64,000 nucleotides of DNA from an uncultured bacterium (GTDB taxonomy: Bacteria > Bacteroidota > Bacteroidia > Bacteroidales > Muribaculaceae): positions 155,479 to 219,478 of the forward strand of contig CAJMMT010000001.1 in the NCBI GenBank assembly GCA_905214715.1, read 5' to 3'. The position numbers and the translations under genes are program-made. The first letter of the stretch is position 1. Each line of letters opens with the position of its first letter. Under the pieces are notes generated by a model. That model was not told where the DNA came from. It saw only the letters and a program-made list of their open reading frames with translations, and made no database searches. Below, one piece after another: positions 55,320 through 64,000 of the stretch.

Positions 55320-56987
55320 ATGGTTCAAAAGAGGAATATATCTCTCACATTACTGCCTATTGCGTTGGCCGCAGGGCTTGTTGGCGGTATCTTCATAGGT
55401 CAGTTTCTAAACCGGACTACACTTTCGCCCGGGCAGCAGAAACTGCAGACTGTTCTTGGTCTGATAAACCGGGAATATGTTGACCGTATTGATTGCGATT
55501 CATTGCTCGAAACCTTATATCCCGAGCTGCTTGCCGGCCTTGATCCGCATTCCGCATATATATCTGCGGCGGAACTGACCGATGTCAATTCAGACCTCGA
55601 GGGTGCATTCAGCGGCGTGGGAATCTCATTTCAGATCCTTAATGATACCGTGTATGCCATAGATGTGATTTCCGGTGGCCCCGCCGAGAAAGTGGGACTT
55701 AAGGCCGGAGATCGGATCTTGAGTGCCGATGAATTTGACCTTACAGGCTCTAATGCCACAAACGAGAATGTTTTCAAACATCTTCGGGGTGAGAAGGATA
55801 GCAAGGTCCTGCTGAAAGTTCTGAGAGGCCAGCATGGTACTCCTCTCAGTTTTGAAGTGGTAAGAGGTGAAGTACCCGTGGCAAGTGTCAATGCCCGCTA
55901 TATGTTGGACGAGAATACCGGTTATGTGAAAGTCAGCAAGTTCTCGCGTAACACGTATAACGAATTCCTTGAAGCCATGCTTGAACTGTCCGGTCGCGGA
56001 GCAGAGAATTTTGTCATAGACCTCAGGGGGAATGCCGGTGGATTTATGGATCAGGCGATCTATATGGCCAATGAATTCCTGCCGGAAGACCGGATGATAG
56101 TATATACAAAAGGGCGTACACCTGAGAATGAAACGCAAGCTGTGTCTGACGGCCGGGGTACTTTCAAGAAAGCTGGAGTGGTAGTGCTTACCGATGAGTA
56201 TTCGGCATCAGCGTCAGAGATTTTTGCCGGGGCGATTCAGGATAATGACAGGGGGCTTATCGTTGGTCGCAGATCTTTTGGAAAAGGCTTGGTACAGAAC
56301 CAGACTATGCTTTCCGACAGTTCTGCCATACGTCTTACCGTAGCGCGTTATTATATTCCTTCCGGCCGTTCCATACAGAAAGAATATGTAAGGGGCGAAG
56401 ATGGTAAGTATCAACTTGAAATCGCTGACCGTTACAGCAGGGGTGAGTTCTACAACGCCGACAGTATACGCCTTGACAAAAGTAAACTTTTCCATACGAT
56501 AGGGGGTAGGGAAGTTTTCGGAGGCGGAGGAATAATGCCCGATATATTTGTTCCTGAAGATACCACAGGCGTAACAAATTATTATATAAAGGTCGCAAAC
56601 AAAGGTTTGTTGCAGAAATATGCCTATCAGGTTGCCGACAAATACAGGGGACTCGCGGCAGGTATCGATGATACCGAGCGTCTTACAAGAATACTGCCCC
56701 GCGACAATACGTTGCTTAACAACTTTGTGAAATATGCGGCGCAGAATGGCGTGCCGGCGAGATGGTACTATATTAACCAGAGCCGCAATCTGATTCTTAA
56801 CCAGTTAAAGGCTATAATCGCCCGAGATCTGATTGGAGACAATGCATTTTTCGAAATACTCAACAGCAATGACAATGCTCTTGACAAGGCATTGGAGGCT
56901 CTTAGGGAGAACAGGCTTCAATCCCTTATGTCAAATAGCCTCAGGAAAGGCTCGGTAAAGAGAGGTACGAAGATGAATAATAACTGA
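55320..56987 (+). CDS. C-terminal processing protease (S41A family)
   Basis: 555 residues. An N-terminal signal anchor (LLPIALAAGLVGGIFIGQF), a PDZ domain (about 85-165; GISFQILNDTVYAIDVISGGPAEKVGLKAGDRI) and the S41 core: DLRGNAGGFMDQAIYMANEF, catalytic Ser297 in YSASASEIFAGA and Lys322 in SFGKGLVQNQ, 25 residues apart as in E. coli Tsp. It trims C-termini of periplasmic or envelope proteins. It starts 28 bases after the deaminase gene and ends 15 before the cyclo-ligase gene. Confidence 0.93.
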   Translation: MVQKRNISLTLLPIALAAGLVGGIFIGQFLNRTTLSPGQQKLQTVLGLINREYVDRIDCDSLLETLYPELLAGLDPHSAYISAAELTDVNSDLEGAFSGVGISFQILNDTVYAIDVISGGPAEKVGLKAGDRILSADEFDLTGSNATNENVFKHLRGEKDSKVLLKVLRGQHGTPLSFEVVRGEVPVASVNARYMLDENTGYVKVSKFSRNTYNEFLEAMLELSGRGAENFVIDLRGNAGGFMDQAIYMANEFLPEDRMIVYTKGRTPENETQAVSDGRGTFKKAGVVVLTDEYSASASEIFAGAIQDNDRGLIVGRRSFGKGLVQNQTMLSDSSAIRLTVARYYIPSGRSIQKEYVRGEDGKYQLEIADRYSRGEFYNADSIRLDKSKLFHTIGGREVFGGGGIMPDIFVPEDTTGVTNYYIKVANKGLLQKYAYQVADKYRGLAAGIDDTERLTRILPRDNTLLNNFVKYAAQNGVPARWYYINQSRNLILNQLKAIIARDLIGDNAFFEILNSNDNALDKALEALRENRLQSLMSNSLRKGSVKRGTKMNNN

Positions 56988-57002
56988 ATACAAAACAATA
57001 TT

Positions 57003-57554
57003 ATGGAAAAACACGAAATCAGAAAGAAAATCAAAGCTATGCGGCTCATGCTGTCGGAAGCAGAGAAACTCGCGGCTGCCGAAGAGGTTTTCGCGCGTCT
57101 TGAAAAGACGGCGGCTTTCCTGATGGCAGACAGAATACTCATGTACCATTCCTTACCCGATGAACTTCCGACGCGTAGGTTCCTCGACAAATGGCACGGT
57201 AGCAAGCATTTTTATCTACCACGTGTCAACGGGGTTAATCTGGATATACTTCCTTATGAACAGAGTCGACTTGAACTCGGCGCTTTCCACATAGAGGAGC
57301 CTGTAGGCGACGATACTGTAGATCCGTCCGAGATAGAACTGATAGTCGTACCGGCAGTGGCATACGACCGCAAAGGAAACAGACTGGGACGTGGTAAGGG
57401 ATTTTACGACAGACTTCTTGCGTCGACCGCTGCAACTAAGGTAGGAATCGGATATGATTTCCAGATTATAGATGAACTTCCTACCGAAGATCATGATGTG
57501 CCTATGGATATGGTTATATCCCAGAATTCATATATAGTGATCAAGGGTAAATGA
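57003..57554 (+). CDS. 5-formyltetrahydrofolate cyclo-ligase
   Basis: 183 residues. ATP site at the N-terminus (EIRKKIKAMRLMLSEAEK), central YHSLPDELPTR, and the signature VPAVAYDRKGNRLGRGKGFYDRLL. It converts 5-formyl-THF to 5,10-methenyl-THF. It sits in the S41 protease operon, an order seen in other Bacteroidales. Confidence 0.92.
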   Translation: MEKHEIRKKIKAMRLMLSEAEKLAAAEEVFARLEKTAAFLMADRILMYHSLPDELPTRRFLDKWHGSKHFYLPRVNGVNLDILPYEQSRLELGAFHIEEPVGDDTVDPSEIELIVVPAVAYDRKGNRLGRGKGFYDRLLASTAATKVGIGYDFQIIDELPTEDHDVPMDMVISQNSYIVIKGK

Positions 57555-57647
57555 TTCTTTTGCCCAGAGCATATATATCTGAATGATGTAAAGGGGAGAA
57601 AGGGGGCATCACCTATACTTAGACACCCGGCAGTGAACACGAAAAGA

Positions 57648-58526
57648 ATGGTGCTTGGCAGCACCCGGCTTAAAGAGATTGCCTTCGCCGATATTTCGGT
57701 GATGGCGGTCTTGTCGCGTTTTGGCCTGAGACCCGGCTTCGGGAACATGACAGTAGATGAGGCATGCACGCGTCTTTCAATAGACCGTAAGTTGTTTATT
57801 ATGGTTATAAATGACTTTATGGATATTGCGATAACCGGAAATTCACATAAATGTGAAATACCTGACCGTGAAACTTCGGTAGCGTTCCTTTCTGATACCG
57901 ATGATTTCTATGAAAAAGTTCAGCTTCCCAATATCTTGAGACACATGCGACCATTGTCGTCAGTGCCGGGACCATTGAACAGCTATCTTGATCAGCTTGC
58001 CGAGAAATTCCGTATGCGCGGCGCCTATGACCGCCGGGTGCTTTTTCCGGCATTCCTGGCCTCAGGTATGCGGACTATGGATGATAGCGACGTGATTACG
58101 GCATTGAATCTTGACCAAGAGATAGAGGAGGAACTATGTGACTTGATGGAGTTTTTTATAGTACATCTTGATACTCCCCATGATCCCAATATGCTTCTTG
58201 GTGTGATCACTGCCATAGATGCTCTTCGCAAGGATGTCGCAGGGATAAACCGTATACGGAAAAAACTTTTGACCAGACTCGGTGATGTTAAAATCAACGA
58301 TGAAGAAAGCAAAGAGTCTGATAAAGGGCCATTGACCCAAAGGGAGAAGGAAGTTCTTGCATTATTGTCGAGCGGACTGAGCAATAAAGAGGTTGCCGAC
58401 AGATTGTGCATATCGGTCAATACCGCCATAACCCATAGAAGGAACATCACTTCGAAGCTCGGGATTCACTCACTTGCCGGATTGTCGTTGTACGCCTATA
58501 CCCACGGACTTACCGTGGGCAAATGA
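57648..58526 (+). CDS. LuxR-type HTH protein with RIC/hemerythrin-like N-terminal half
   Basis: 292 residues from ATG 57648; GTG 57633 in the same frame is also possible. Residues about 10-55 (ISVMAVLSRFGLRPGFGNMTVDEACTRLSIDR) resemble the ScdA/RIC N-terminal domain (DUF542) but without its CC pair. Residues about 85-215 look like a four-helix hemerythrin-type bundle (VLFPAFL...) in which most iron-binding His are missing. The last 65 residues are a clear LuxR HTH (LTQREKEVLALLSSGLSNKEVADRLCISVNTAITHRRNITSKLGI). RIC proteins repair iron-sulfur damage by NO; this may be a descendant used as a sensor. It follows the cyclo-ligase gene by about 90 bases. Confidence 0.75.
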   Translation: MVLGSTRLKEIAFADISVMAVLSRFGLRPGFGNMTVDEACTRLSIDRKLFIMVINDFMDIAITGNSHKCEIPDRETSVAFLSDTDDFYEKVQLPNILRHMRPLSSVPGPLNSYLDQLAEKFRMRGAYDRRVLFPAFLASGMRTMDDSDVITALNLDQEIEEELCDLMEFFIVHLDTPHDPNMLLGVITAIDALRKDVAGINRIRKKLLTRLGDVKINDEESKESDKGPLTQREKEVLALLSSGLSNKEVADRLCISVNTAITHRRNITSKLGIHSLAGLSLYAYTHGLTVGK

Positions 58527-58676
58527 AACTTTTTGCCCAAAGCGGAGTCTATTATGAAGTAGCTTAAAAAACTTCGGGAGGAACGGCAGGATCAGGAGAA
58601 TTGGGAGAATCGAAGGGTTGTAGAATGTGAGGAATAGAGTAAAACGAGAAAAATTTATTGAAAAACGATAAATTTA

Positions 58677-58708
58677 TTTGCGTATCTGATATAACATATA
58701 TATATTTG
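58677..58708 (+). promoter_or_regulatory. Promoter of the M16 peptidase gene
   Basis: TTTG (58677-58680), a 20-base spacer and a perfect TATATTTG (58701-58708). It is the best-matched promoter in the window. The leader to ATG 58779 is about 67 bases and AT-rich. The rest of 58527-58778 holds nothing else I can assign. Confidence 0.8.
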
Positions 58709-58778
58709 CATGTACGATAAAGTATATGACACTATCTTAATAAGAAATTTTTTATAATTCCATTATAACAAAAAAGTC

Positions 58779-61598
58779 ATGAAAAGGTATTTTCTAACAC
58801 TGGCCGCAGCTGTCGTGACATTGTTCACGATGTCAGCGCAGCAGCAGATGCCCCAGCCGACACCACTGCCTCTGAAAGCCGAGGTTAAGAGTGGGGTGCT
58901 TCCCAATGGCCTTTCCTATTACATCCTCCACAACGAGGAGCCCAAGGAACGTGCCAATTTTTATATTGCTCAAAAGGTTGGGTCCACTCTTGAGACCGAG
59001 GAGCAGCTCGGTCTGGCTCACTTCCTTGAGCACATGGCCTTTAACGGTACCACCCATTATCCCGGTAAGGCTATGCTGACCTATCTTCAGAACAAAGGTA
59101 TACGCTTTGGTGCAGACATAAACGCCTATACAGGTTTTGATGAAACCGTTTACAATATCAACAATGTGCCTACCACCGATAAGGCTTTGATGGACAGCGT
59201 ACTGCTTGTAATGCGCGACTGGAGTGACGGTATCGCGCTACTTGAGCCTGAAATCGATGCCGAACGCGGTGTTATTCAAGAAGAATGGCGTCAGCGCAAC
59301 GATGCCAATACTCGCATGTTCACTGCGGTTCTGCCTCAGATTTACAAGGAATACCAATATCAGCAGATGCCTATAGGCAAGATGGAGGTTGTTATGAATT
59401 TCAAACCGGATGTTCTGCGTGCCTATTACAAAAAATGGTATCGCCCGGACCAGCAAGGCATAATCATCGTCGGCGATTTCGACGCTGCCGAGATGGAGAA
59501 AAAATTCATAGCTCTATTCTCTGATGTAGTAATGCCCGGTGATGCCGCTCCACGTGTATATCCCGAAGTTTCAGACAATGCCGAGCCTATATACGCCACA
59601 TATACAGACAAGGAACTTCAGTTCCCGTCGGTGCGCGTTTGCTTCAAATATGACAAGACTCCATTTGAGATGCGCAATACCGTAGAGGCATATCTTCAGG
59701 ATAACATTCTCACACGCCTGATGACCTCTATGGTAAACGAACGTCTCAACGAGTTCCAGCAGTCGCCCGATTGTCCCTATGTCTATGCGGCGTTCATGGA
59801 TGGAGACTTCTTCGTATCAAAGACCAAAGGCGCTGTGTCGATCTTTGTAGTTCCTAAGGAAAATATGGTCGACGCTTTGGCCGGGGCGACTAAAATCATA
59901 GCCCAGGCTCTCAAGGCCGGATTTAACCAGGCCGAGTTGACCCGTGCCATCGATAATATAATGTCGGGTCTTGAAAAAGCATATAATGAGCGTAATACAA
60001 CGTCCAACGAATCGTATGCTCAGGAACTTATCCGCCACTTTATAGATAATGAACCCGCTCCAGGAGTCGAGACCGAGTTGAATCTTGTGAAGACCGCACT
60101 GCCCACAATACCTCTTGAAGCAATCAATATGATAGCCGCTCAGGTGCTCCAGCCGCAGAATGAGGTATTTGTAGTCTCAATGCCGGAAACCGAGGGCATG
60201 ACAATGCCTGAGGAGAAGGCAATTGTAGCAGCGGTAAACGATGCTCTCGCCACCACCTACGAGGCAAAGATTGAAGAAGTAATCACCGATCCTCTGATCG
60301 AGAAACTTCCCAAGCCCGGTAAAATCAAGAAGGAGACCGTAAACGAGAAATATGGCGCCACCGAGCTTGTTCTATCCAACGGAGTGAAAGTCATAGTGAA
60401 GACTACCGACTTCAAGAGCGATGAGATCCGTATGGAAGCCTATCGTGAGGGTGGCAAACGTTCCCGCAATGTTGCCGACGGCACTAATGTCCAGCTGGTA
60501 TCCGCCGCTGTGGATTACAGCAACCTCGGCAAGTTCGATCCCATTAAGCTGCAACGTTACCTCAGCGGAAAGCATGTAAGTTTAGGTTTTGACATAAAGA
60601 ACTATACCGACATTATGGAGGGATATTCCAATGTGAAAGATCTTCCTACCTTAATGGAGCTGGTATATGCCACTTTCACTTCTCTGAACCCCAATGCCGA
60701 TTCTTTCAATGCTCAGATGCAGCAAATAGTCAAACTTCTGGAGAATCAGGACAAGGATCCCCGCAAAGTGTTCAGCGATGCTTACAACAAGGCCAATTAT
60801 GGCGATAACGCGTTGATGAACAATCTTACCGCCGAAATGGTAAAGAACATTGATTACAATCGCGCTCTGACCATAGCCCAGCAGGCTATGAGCAATGCTG
60901 CCGACTACACTTTCATATTCAGCGGTAATGTTGATGTCGCAACTCTGAAACCTCTTCTGGAACAATACATCGCAACTCTTCCTTCCAAGAAGAAAGCAGA
61001 CAAGGTAGCAGAAGTAACCGATATTTCCGGTCGTAAGGGTGAATATAAGAACGAGTTCTCATATCCCAATCAGAGTCCTATGGTAATGGTCTATGACCTT
61101 TACAGCGGAACTAACAAGGAATACAACGCCGAGAATGCTATCATGACTGATCTGATGGGTGATATCCTCGACATGATTTATATCGAAACCCTTCGTGAAG
61201 AGATGGGCGGTACTTATGGAGCATCGGTCGGAGCTTTCATGAACCCGAACACAAACAAGTGGCAGCTTGTATACGTGTTCAACACTAACCCTGAGCAGCG
61301 CAACGATATGATCGCAAGAGCCGACAAGGAACTGAAAGAATTGCTTGAGAACGGTGCCAAGCCCGAACACTTCAACAAAGTGAAAGAGGCGGCTGTCAAG
61401 CAGTATGAAATCGGAGTGCGCACCAATGATTATTGGTTGAACCGCATTATGAGTTCTGAGCGCGGATTCAATATCTATGATAATTACGAGCAGATTCTGC
61501 GCAACCTCACAATTGAAGATCTTAACGCATTCATGAAGACCCTGTATGACGGAAACAACCGCATTCAGGTTATCATGGACGCCGAAGTAGTCAAGTAA
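58779..61598 (+). CDS. M16 family zinc peptidase (PqqL/insulinase type)
   Basis: 939 residues with signal peptide (TMSAQ). Two M16 halves: the first carries the inverted zinc motif HFLEH (His81, Glu84, His85) and the downstream Glu in ERGVIQEEW; the second half (about 520-930) is the non-catalytic M16_C partner. It should degrade peptides in the periplasm. A strong promoter and a bias to a small set of codons suggest high expression. A GC-rich hairpin follows. Confidence 0.93.
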   Translation: MKRYFLTLAAAVVTLFTMSAQQQMPQPTPLPLKAEVKSGVLPNGLSYYILHNEEPKERANFYIAQKVGSTLETEEQLGLAHFLEHMAFNGTTHYPGKAMLTYLQNKGIRFGADINAYTGFDETVYNINNVPTTDKALMDSVLLVMRDWSDGIALLEPEIDAERGVIQEEWRQRNDANTRMFTAVLPQIYKEYQYQQMPIGKMEVVMNFKPDVLRAYYKKWYRPDQQGIIIVGDFDAAEMEKKFIALFSDVVMPGDAAPRVYPEVSDNAEPIYATYTDKELQFPSVRVCFKYDKTPFEMRNTVEAYLQDNILTRLMTSMVNERLNEFQQSPDCPYVYAAFMDGDFFVSKTKGAVSIFVVPKENMVDALAGATKIIAQALKAGFNQAELTRAIDNIMSGLEKAYNERNTTSNESYAQELIRHFIDNEPAPGVETELNLVKTALPTIPLEAINMIAAQVLQPQNEVFVVSMPETEGMTMPEEKAIVAAVNDALATTYEAKIEEVITDPLIEKLPKPGKIKKETVNEKYGATELVLSNGVKVIVKTTDFKSDEIRMEAYREGGKRSRNVADGTNVQLVSAAVDYSNLGKFDPIKLQRYLSGKHVSLGFDIKNYTDIMEGYSNVKDLPTLMELVYATFTSLNPNADSFNAQMQQIVKLLENQDKDPRKVFSDAYNKANYGDNALMNNLTAEMVKNIDYNRALTIAQQAMSNAADYTFIFSGNVDVATLKPLLEQYIATLPSKKKADKVAEVTDISGRKGEYKNEFSYPNQSPMVMVYDLYSGTNKEYNAENAIMTDLMGDILDMIYIETLREEMGGTYGASVGAFMNPNTNKWQLVYVFNTNPEQRNDMIARADKELKELLENGAKPEHFNKVKEAAVKQYEIGVRTNDYWLNRIMSSERGFNIYDNYEQILRNLTIEDLNAFMKTLYDGNNRIQVIMDAEVVK

Positions 61599-61619
61599 AA
61601 TAATCTGAAACATAGTTCA

Positions 61620-61676
61620 GGACCCCGGGCGCTTTGGGATACTATCCCATTCCGGCCGGGGTCCGGAGTTCTTTTT
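61620..61676 (+). terminator. Terminator after the M16 peptidase gene
   Basis: Outer stem 61620-61628 with 61656-61664 (GGACCCCGG), an inner TGGGAT/ATCCCA stem, then AGTTCTTTTTC. It lies only 12 bases before the M3 start, so the M3 gene must rely on read-through or a promoter inside the previous gene. Confidence 0.75.
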
Positions 61677-61688
61677 CAAACCTTATTC

Positions 61689-63833
61689 ATGAAGAGCATA
61701 TTTTACGGAACATTGACAGCATTAACGCTAATGACATTTTCAAATCAGTCGGCCTCAGGCCGAACAAATCCTTTGCTCGCCACCTCGCAGGCTCCTCACG
61801 GAACAATCGAGTTCAACAAACTGACTCCGGCAGACTACGAAGAGGCCATTCTTGAAGGATTTAAAGAGCAGTTGCGCCAGATAGACGCTATAGTCTCCAA
61901 TCCGGAAGAACCTACTTTCGAAAATACCATAGTGGCACTTGACCGTAGCGGACGTAAAGCCAATATCGCAGTATTGGCTCTCTCCAACGTCGAGCATGCC
62001 AACGGCGATGCGGAACTTATGGAGCTTATGACCAAACTTACTCCGGTCATGAGCGACCATTCATCCAACATAATGCTTAATGAAGGTCTGTTCGAGCGTA
62101 TTAAGAAAGTATATGACAACCGCGCCAAGCGCACCGATCTTTCTCCGGAGGCACAGCGACTCATTACTGAAACGTATGATGGTTTTGTCTCATCAGGCGC
62201 CAATCTGAAAGGGAAAGACCGTGAGCGTTTCCGTCAGCTTTCAGCTGAAATATCCGACCTGAATATACGGTTCGCACAGAATGTTACCAACGGTATGAAG
62301 CAGGGTGTGATTTTCTTTACAGAAGAGGAGAGTGCCGGCCTTCCTGAAACCATCAAGAAAGCCGCTCATGCCGATTATGTAGATTACCTTCGTTCTGCTG
62401 ATCCGGCACGTGTCGAGAAGGGAGATACCGCAGGTTATGCCGCTACCATGTATTTCCCATCGATGAGTCCTATATTGAAGTATGCCGACAACCGCGATCT
62501 GCGCGAGCGTCTGTATAAGATGTACAACAGCCGTAATCAAAGTGGCGTTTACGACAATACCCCTTTGATACGTGATATCGCCAATGTACGTCTGGAAATG
62601 GCCAAACTGATGGGTAAGGATAACTTCGCGCAATACCAATTGCAGCACACTATGGCCGCGACCCCGGAGACTGTATATGATATGCTTAACCAGCTACGTG
62701 AGGCATATGCTCCAGCCCTTCAGAAAGAGCTTGAGGAACTCACCGAGTTTGCACGTAAGTCGCAAGGAAACGATTTCGTTCTTCAGCCTTGGGACTATTC
62801 CTATTGGTCAGACAAGCTGAAACAAGCTCAATACAGTTTTAACGATGAGGATATGAAGCCCTATTTCGAGCTTCATAACACCATCGATGGCGTCTTCGGA
62901 TTGGCAACCAAGTTGTACGGATACAAGTTTAAGCCGAATAAAAAGATACCGGTATATCATCCTGACGCAATGGCTTACGAGGTTTATGACCGGGATGGAA
63001 AACTTCTGGGTATCCTTTATGCCGATTTCTTCTACCGTCAGGGTAAATCTGCCGGAGCATGGATGACCGAATACCGCACCGAAGTCAAAGATGATAATGG
63101 AAACCGCGAAATACCGTTTATCTCTATCGTATGCAATTTCTCGAAGCCTGTCGGTAACGATCCCGTGTTGCTTACCCCTTACGAGGTAGAGACTTTCCTG
63201 CATGAATTTGGCCATGCGCTTCATGGTCTTTCGGCTCAGGCCACTTATGAATCGCTTTCGGGTACCAATGTATATCATGACTTTGTGGAATTGTTTTCAC
63301 AGTTCAACGAGAACTACCTTACCGAGAAAGAATTCCTGGACTCTTTCGCCAAGCATTACAAGACAGGAAAGAAGATGCCCAAGGAACTGATAAACAAATT
63401 TATTAAGGCTTCTCAGTTCGGGGCGGCCTATGCCTGCATGCGTCAGCTCAATTTCGGATTCCTTGACATGGCATATCATTCGGTAGAGACTCCCATACGC
63501 GCCACTGCTGATCTCATGGCATTCGAGGACAAGGCCATAGAACCTGTCAAGATCTTCGATCGTATGGAGGGATGCATGGTATCGCCTACATTCTCCCATA
63601 TCTTCGCAGGAGGTTATGCTGCCGGCTATTATGGATACAAATGGGCAGAACTCCTTGATGCCGACGCATTCGCCGCATTCCAGGAGAATGGTATTTTCGA
63701 CCGTAAGACCGCCGACAAGTTCCTGCACATGCTTCAGGCCGGCGGAACCGCGGACCCGATGGAACTCTACGTAGGTTTCAGAGGTAAGAAACCTACGGTA
63801 GACGCTCTCTTGAAGCGCGACGGCATAAAGTAA
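61689..63833 (+). CDS. dcp: M3 family zinc oligopeptidase (Dcp type)
   Basis: 714 residues. A signal-like start (GTLTALTLMTFSNQSASG) suggests export. The M3 catalytic domain has FLHEFGHALHGL with His505, Glu506, His509, and the later FVELFSQFNENYL with the third ligand. The length and C-terminal FSHIFAGGYAAGYYGYKWAELLDADAF fit peptidyl-dipeptidase Dcp. It removes dipeptides from C-termini of short peptides. It stands directly behind the M16 peptidase gene, and the two probably work on the same peptide pool. Confidence 0.93.
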   Translation: MKSIFYGTLTALTLMTFSNQSASGRTNPLLATSQAPHGTIEFNKLTPADYEEAILEGFKEQLRQIDAIVSNPEEPTFENTIVALDRSGRKANIAVLALSNVEHANGDAELMELMTKLTPVMSDHSSNIMLNEGLFERIKKVYDNRAKRTDLSPEAQRLITETYDGFVSSGANLKGKDRERFRQLSAEISDLNIRFAQNVTNGMKQGVIFFTEEESAGLPETIKKAAHADYVDYLRSADPARVEKGDTAGYAATMYFPSMSPILKYADNRDLRERLYKMYNSRNQSGVYDNTPLIRDIANVRLEMAKLMGKDNFAQYQLQHTMAATPETVYDMLNQLREAYAPALQKELEELTEFARKSQGNDFVLQPWDYSYWSDKLKQAQYSFNDEDMKPYFELHNTIDGVFGLATKLYGYKFKPNKKIPVYHPDAMAYEVYDRDGKLLGILYADFFYRQGKSAGAWMTEYRTEVKDDNGNREIPFISIVCNFSKPVGNDPVLLTPYEVETFLHEFGHALHGLSAQATYESLSGTNVYHDFVELFSQFNENYLTEKEFLDSFAKHYKTGKKMPKELINKFIKASQFGAAYACMRQLNFGFLDMAYHSVETPIRATADLMAFEDKAIEPVKIFDRMEGCMVSPTFSHIFAGGYAAGYYGYKWAELLDADAFAAFQENGIFDRKTADKFLHMLQAGGTADPMELYVGFRGKKPTVDALLKRDGIK

Positions 63834-63860
63834 CCGAAAATCATTGAAGTAACAGTATAT

Positions 63861-63897
63861 GAAATGCGCCGATCCAAAATATGGGTCGGCGCATTTC
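63861..63897 (+). terminator. Terminator after the M3 peptidase gene
   Basis: Stem 63861-63875 with 63883-63897 (15 pairs, one G-T), core GCGCCGA; no strong T run after it. Confidence 0.7.
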
Positions 63898-63916
63898 GCG
63901 ATTTGAAAAAAGATTT

Positions 63917-64000
63917 AGAGAATGTTTGAATTTAACACGAATTTATAATTGAGAGATTATTTGGAAATTCTTTCCATCCCCCCGAAGGTCTTTTTTGGCT
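63917..64000. mobile_element. Transposon-like repeat (copy 2, cut by window end)
   Basis: The 84 bases match the reverse complement of the right end of the element at 26887-27086: AGAGAATGTTTGAATTTAAC, then ACGAATTTATAATTG, a diverged stretch of about 15 bases, then AAATTCTTTCCATCCCCCCG and on to the window edge. It is thus in opposite orientation to copy 1. Confidence 0.75.

Noticed and set aside
1..64000. CRISPR arrays, tRNA or rRNA genes, prophage or IS elements
   Set aside because: No regularly spaced repeats, cloverleaf or ribosomal sequences, phage structural genes or transposase genes were seen on either strand.

Overview
The window reads as one stretch of chromosome from a Bacteroidales bacterium, most likely of the gut family Muribaculaceae. 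The evidence is a SusC/SusD polysaccharide utilisation locus (PUL), an RprX/RprY two-component pair, a dxs-trkA-trkH operon, Bacteroidetes-type promoters (TTG, 19-20 bases, TAnnTTTG) and the near absence of Shine-Dalgarno sequences. The family assignment is an inference; no rRNA or tRNA gene is present to test it. The window holds about 46 protein genes and no CRISPR array, complete insertion sequence or prophage.

Region 1 (1-9332) is accessory and clearly AT-rich. Two tandem membrane-spanning TPR/HTH regulators (the first cut by the window edge) precede a tightly packed run of secreted-protein genes: a DUF3244-like protein, then two copies of a two-gene unit made of a large metallopeptidase-like protein that has lost its zinc motif and a small partner. 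The region ends in two antitoxin-type regulators, HipB-like and HigA-like, neither with a toxin gene beside it. I consider this the best candidate for an undescribed system.

Region 2 (9452-26730) is mostly housekeeping: rprX-rprY, a clostripain-like lipoprotein, an MscS channel, a ThiF/HesA-type enzyme, a glutamine synthetase, an M13 peptidase with a DUF2975/HTH pair, isochorismate synthase, rimO-ftsY, and a tricorn-like protease.

Region 3 (26731-32739) holds a 200-bp transposon-like repeat with inverted ends, whose second copy enters at the right edge of the window, then an outer-membrane beta-barrel/PadR/PspC operon with a palindrome on its promoter, and a short malic enzyme.

Region 4 (32753-45156) is a PUL whose gene order (regulator, SusC, SusD, SusE/F-like, GH66 dextranase) matches the known Bacteroides dextran locus. 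A six-hairpin glycosidase occupies the last position, behind its own hairpin and -7 element. A divergent SusR-like regulator reads away from susC.

Region 5 (45172-64000) is core again. On the minus strand is a small membrane protein-dxs-trkA-trkH operon. On the plus strand are ftsK-lolA-trxB, then dCMP deaminase, a C-terminal processing protease, 5-formyl-THF cyclo-ligase and an unusual LuxR-type regulator, followed by an M16 and an M3 peptidase and the start of the second repeat copy.
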